Shown here: positions 5,458-6,185 of the stretch, piece after piece
How positions within the stretch are numbered: the stretch's first letter is position 1
How the letters are laid out: the number at the start of each line of letters is the position of its first letter
From: an uncultured Clostridium sp.
Lineage (GTDB): Bacteria > Bacillota_A > Clostridia > TANB77 > CAG-508
NCBI GenBank assembly: GCA_947244675.1
Contig: CAMXLV010000096.1
Location: 1 to 6,185, forward strand
Direction: 5' to 3'
Length of the DNA stretch: 6,185 nt
The notes under the pieces: model-generated
Told to the model about the DNA's origin: nothing
What the model saw: only the letters and a program-made list of their open reading frames with translations
Databases searched by the model: none
Translations under genes and position numbers: made by a program

Positions 5458-5796
5458 CTATATTTTTTTCCAAAACCAGTCTAAGCTATTATCAATACTT
5501 TTCTTTCCTACTGCTTTTGCTTCTATATCATCTACCCATAAATAAGCAAAAAATGTAATAAGAACAAAAACAAAATCAATAGCTATACATCTAGATAATG
5601 TTGTTAACATATACCTATATTCTTCTGATAAAGTTGCAATCTGTGCTACATGCATAATCAAAATAAGTAAATAAACAAATAATATAATTGCACTTATATA
5701 ACTCTTTTTTATTTCTTGTGCTAAAAATATTAGTAATACAGTAGCTGCTAACATTAATATTAAAGTTAATGGATTGGATATATCAAAAATAAACAT
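5458..5796 (-). CDS. small membrane protein of unknown function (three predicted helices)
   Basis: This 112-residue protein is not one I recognise. It has three hydrophobic segments, about residues 9-27, 33-52 and 68-88, with a short loop (SEEYRYMLTTLSR) between the second and third. The tail is charged and aromatic and ends SLDWFWKKI. There is no cleavable signal peptide, no cysteine cluster and no catalytic motif; the single cysteine lies at the start of helix three. The ATG at 5794-5796 has a GGAGG 8 bases upstream (5805-5809), so the start is secure. It lies 110 bases downstream of glmM on the same strand but has its own promoter and terminator, so it appears to be transcribed alone. Good signals at both ends argue that it is a real gene. 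Function cannot be inferred from context. Confidence 0.8.
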   Translation of the reverse strand: MFIFDISNPLTLILMLAATVLLIFLAQEIKKSYISAIILFVYLLILIMHVAQIATLSEEYRYMLTTLSRCIAIDFVFVLITFFAYLWVDDIEAKAVGKKSIDNSLDWFWKKI

Positions 5797-5832
5797 ATAC
5801 TTCTCCTCCGTTTTCTTTTGTTATCTATTCTT

Positions 5833-5861
5833 ATCTTATCACTAATTACTTTTTTTCGCAA
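5833..5861 (-). promoter_or_regulatory. promoter of the small membrane-protein gene
   Basis: The minus strand shows -35 TTGCGA (5856-5861), 17 bases, and -10 TAAGAT (5833-5838) preceded by TG (extended -10). Four of six -35 bases and five of six -10 bases match consensus. The predicted start is near 5826, about 30 bases before the ATG. Confidence 0.5.
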
Positions 5862-5906
5862 TGTTTTTTTATGATTTTTGTATTACATTTATATTACAAT
5901 TAACCA

Positions 5907-6185
5907 TTATTTTAATCTTTCTTCTAATAAGTTTGCAATTTCTTGTGCTTTTTTGGTAATATATTCTTGATCTTCTCCTTCTATCATTACTCTTACTAAT
6001 GGTTCTGTTCCAGATGGTCTAATTAATACTCTTCCATTTCCAGAGAATTCTTCTTCTAAGTTTTTAATTGCCTCTTTAATAATTAGATCTTTATCATAAT
6101 CTTGTTTTTTATCATTACTTACTTTGCTATTAATTAATACTTGTGGATATAATTTCACTATATTCCCCATATCAGAAGCTTTTTT
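5907..6185 (-). CDS. glmM: phosphoglucosamine mutase, C-terminal fragment (5' end beyond right edge)
   Basis: The frame stays open to the right edge, so 92 residues of a protein usually near 450 are visible. GlmM converts glucosamine-6-phosphate to glucosamine-1-phosphate, a cytoplasmic step towards UDP-GlcNAc and peptidoglycan. The fragment covers the C-terminal domain IV of the alpha-D-phosphohexomutase family: KLYPQVLINSKV, then the phosphate-binding loop RPSGTEP (codons 6000-6020) followed by LVRVMIEG. The block RVLIRPSGTEPLVRVMIEG is closer to GlmM than to phosphoglucomutase or phosphomannomutase, hence the symbol. The ATG at 6168-6170 is an internal methionine, because the conserved sequence continues upstream (KKASD). 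No convincing terminator hairpin follows the stop, so some read-through into the next gene is possible. Confidence 0.9.
   Translation of the reverse strand, partial: KKASDMGNIVKLYPQVLINSKVSNDKKQDYDKDLIIKEAIKNLEEEFSGNGRVLIRPSGTEPLVRVMIEGEDQEYITKKAQEIANLLEERLK

Overview
The window is strongly AT-rich, and every supported gene lies on the minus strand. Strong AGGAGG-type ribosome binding sites, sigma-A-like promoters and U-tailed hairpin terminators point to a low-GC Gram-positive (Bacillota). The oxygen-sensitive class III ribonucleotide reductase and a Clostridia-style pilin N-terminus suggest an anaerobic member of Clostridia or a close relative. Species cannot be told from the sequence.

Layout in transcription order (right to left): (1) the C-terminal fifth of phosphoglucosamine mutase GlmM (5907-6185); (2) a 112-residue three-helix membrane protein of unknown function (5458-5796) with its own promoter and terminator; (3) a 346-base gap (5112-5457) holding that terminator, a near-consensus promoter and a structured ~140-nt leader with a terminator-like hairpin; (4) a MATE-family transporter fused to a C-terminal cytidylate-kinase-like domain (3100-5111), broken by two single-base frameshifts at about 4682 and 4591; (5) a terminator, then a perfect 22-bp palindrome over the promoter of nrdD; (6) the nrdD-nrdG operon (236-2932) for anaerobic deoxyribonucleotide synthesis, ended by a terminator whose loop contains the nrdG stop codon; (7) the start of a type IV pilin-like gene with its own promoter, running off the left edge.

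The genes look like separate transcription units rather than one pathway. NrdD and NrdG form one functional pair: NrdG uses S-adenosylmethionine and an iron-sulfur cluster to install the glycyl radical on NrdD, which reduces ribonucleoside triphosphates. GlmM makes glucosamine-1-phosphate for the cell wall. The transporter-kinase fusion, its attenuator-like leader and the palindromic operator candidate before nrdD are the parts most worth a second look. No RNA gene, CRISPR array or insertion sequence was seen.
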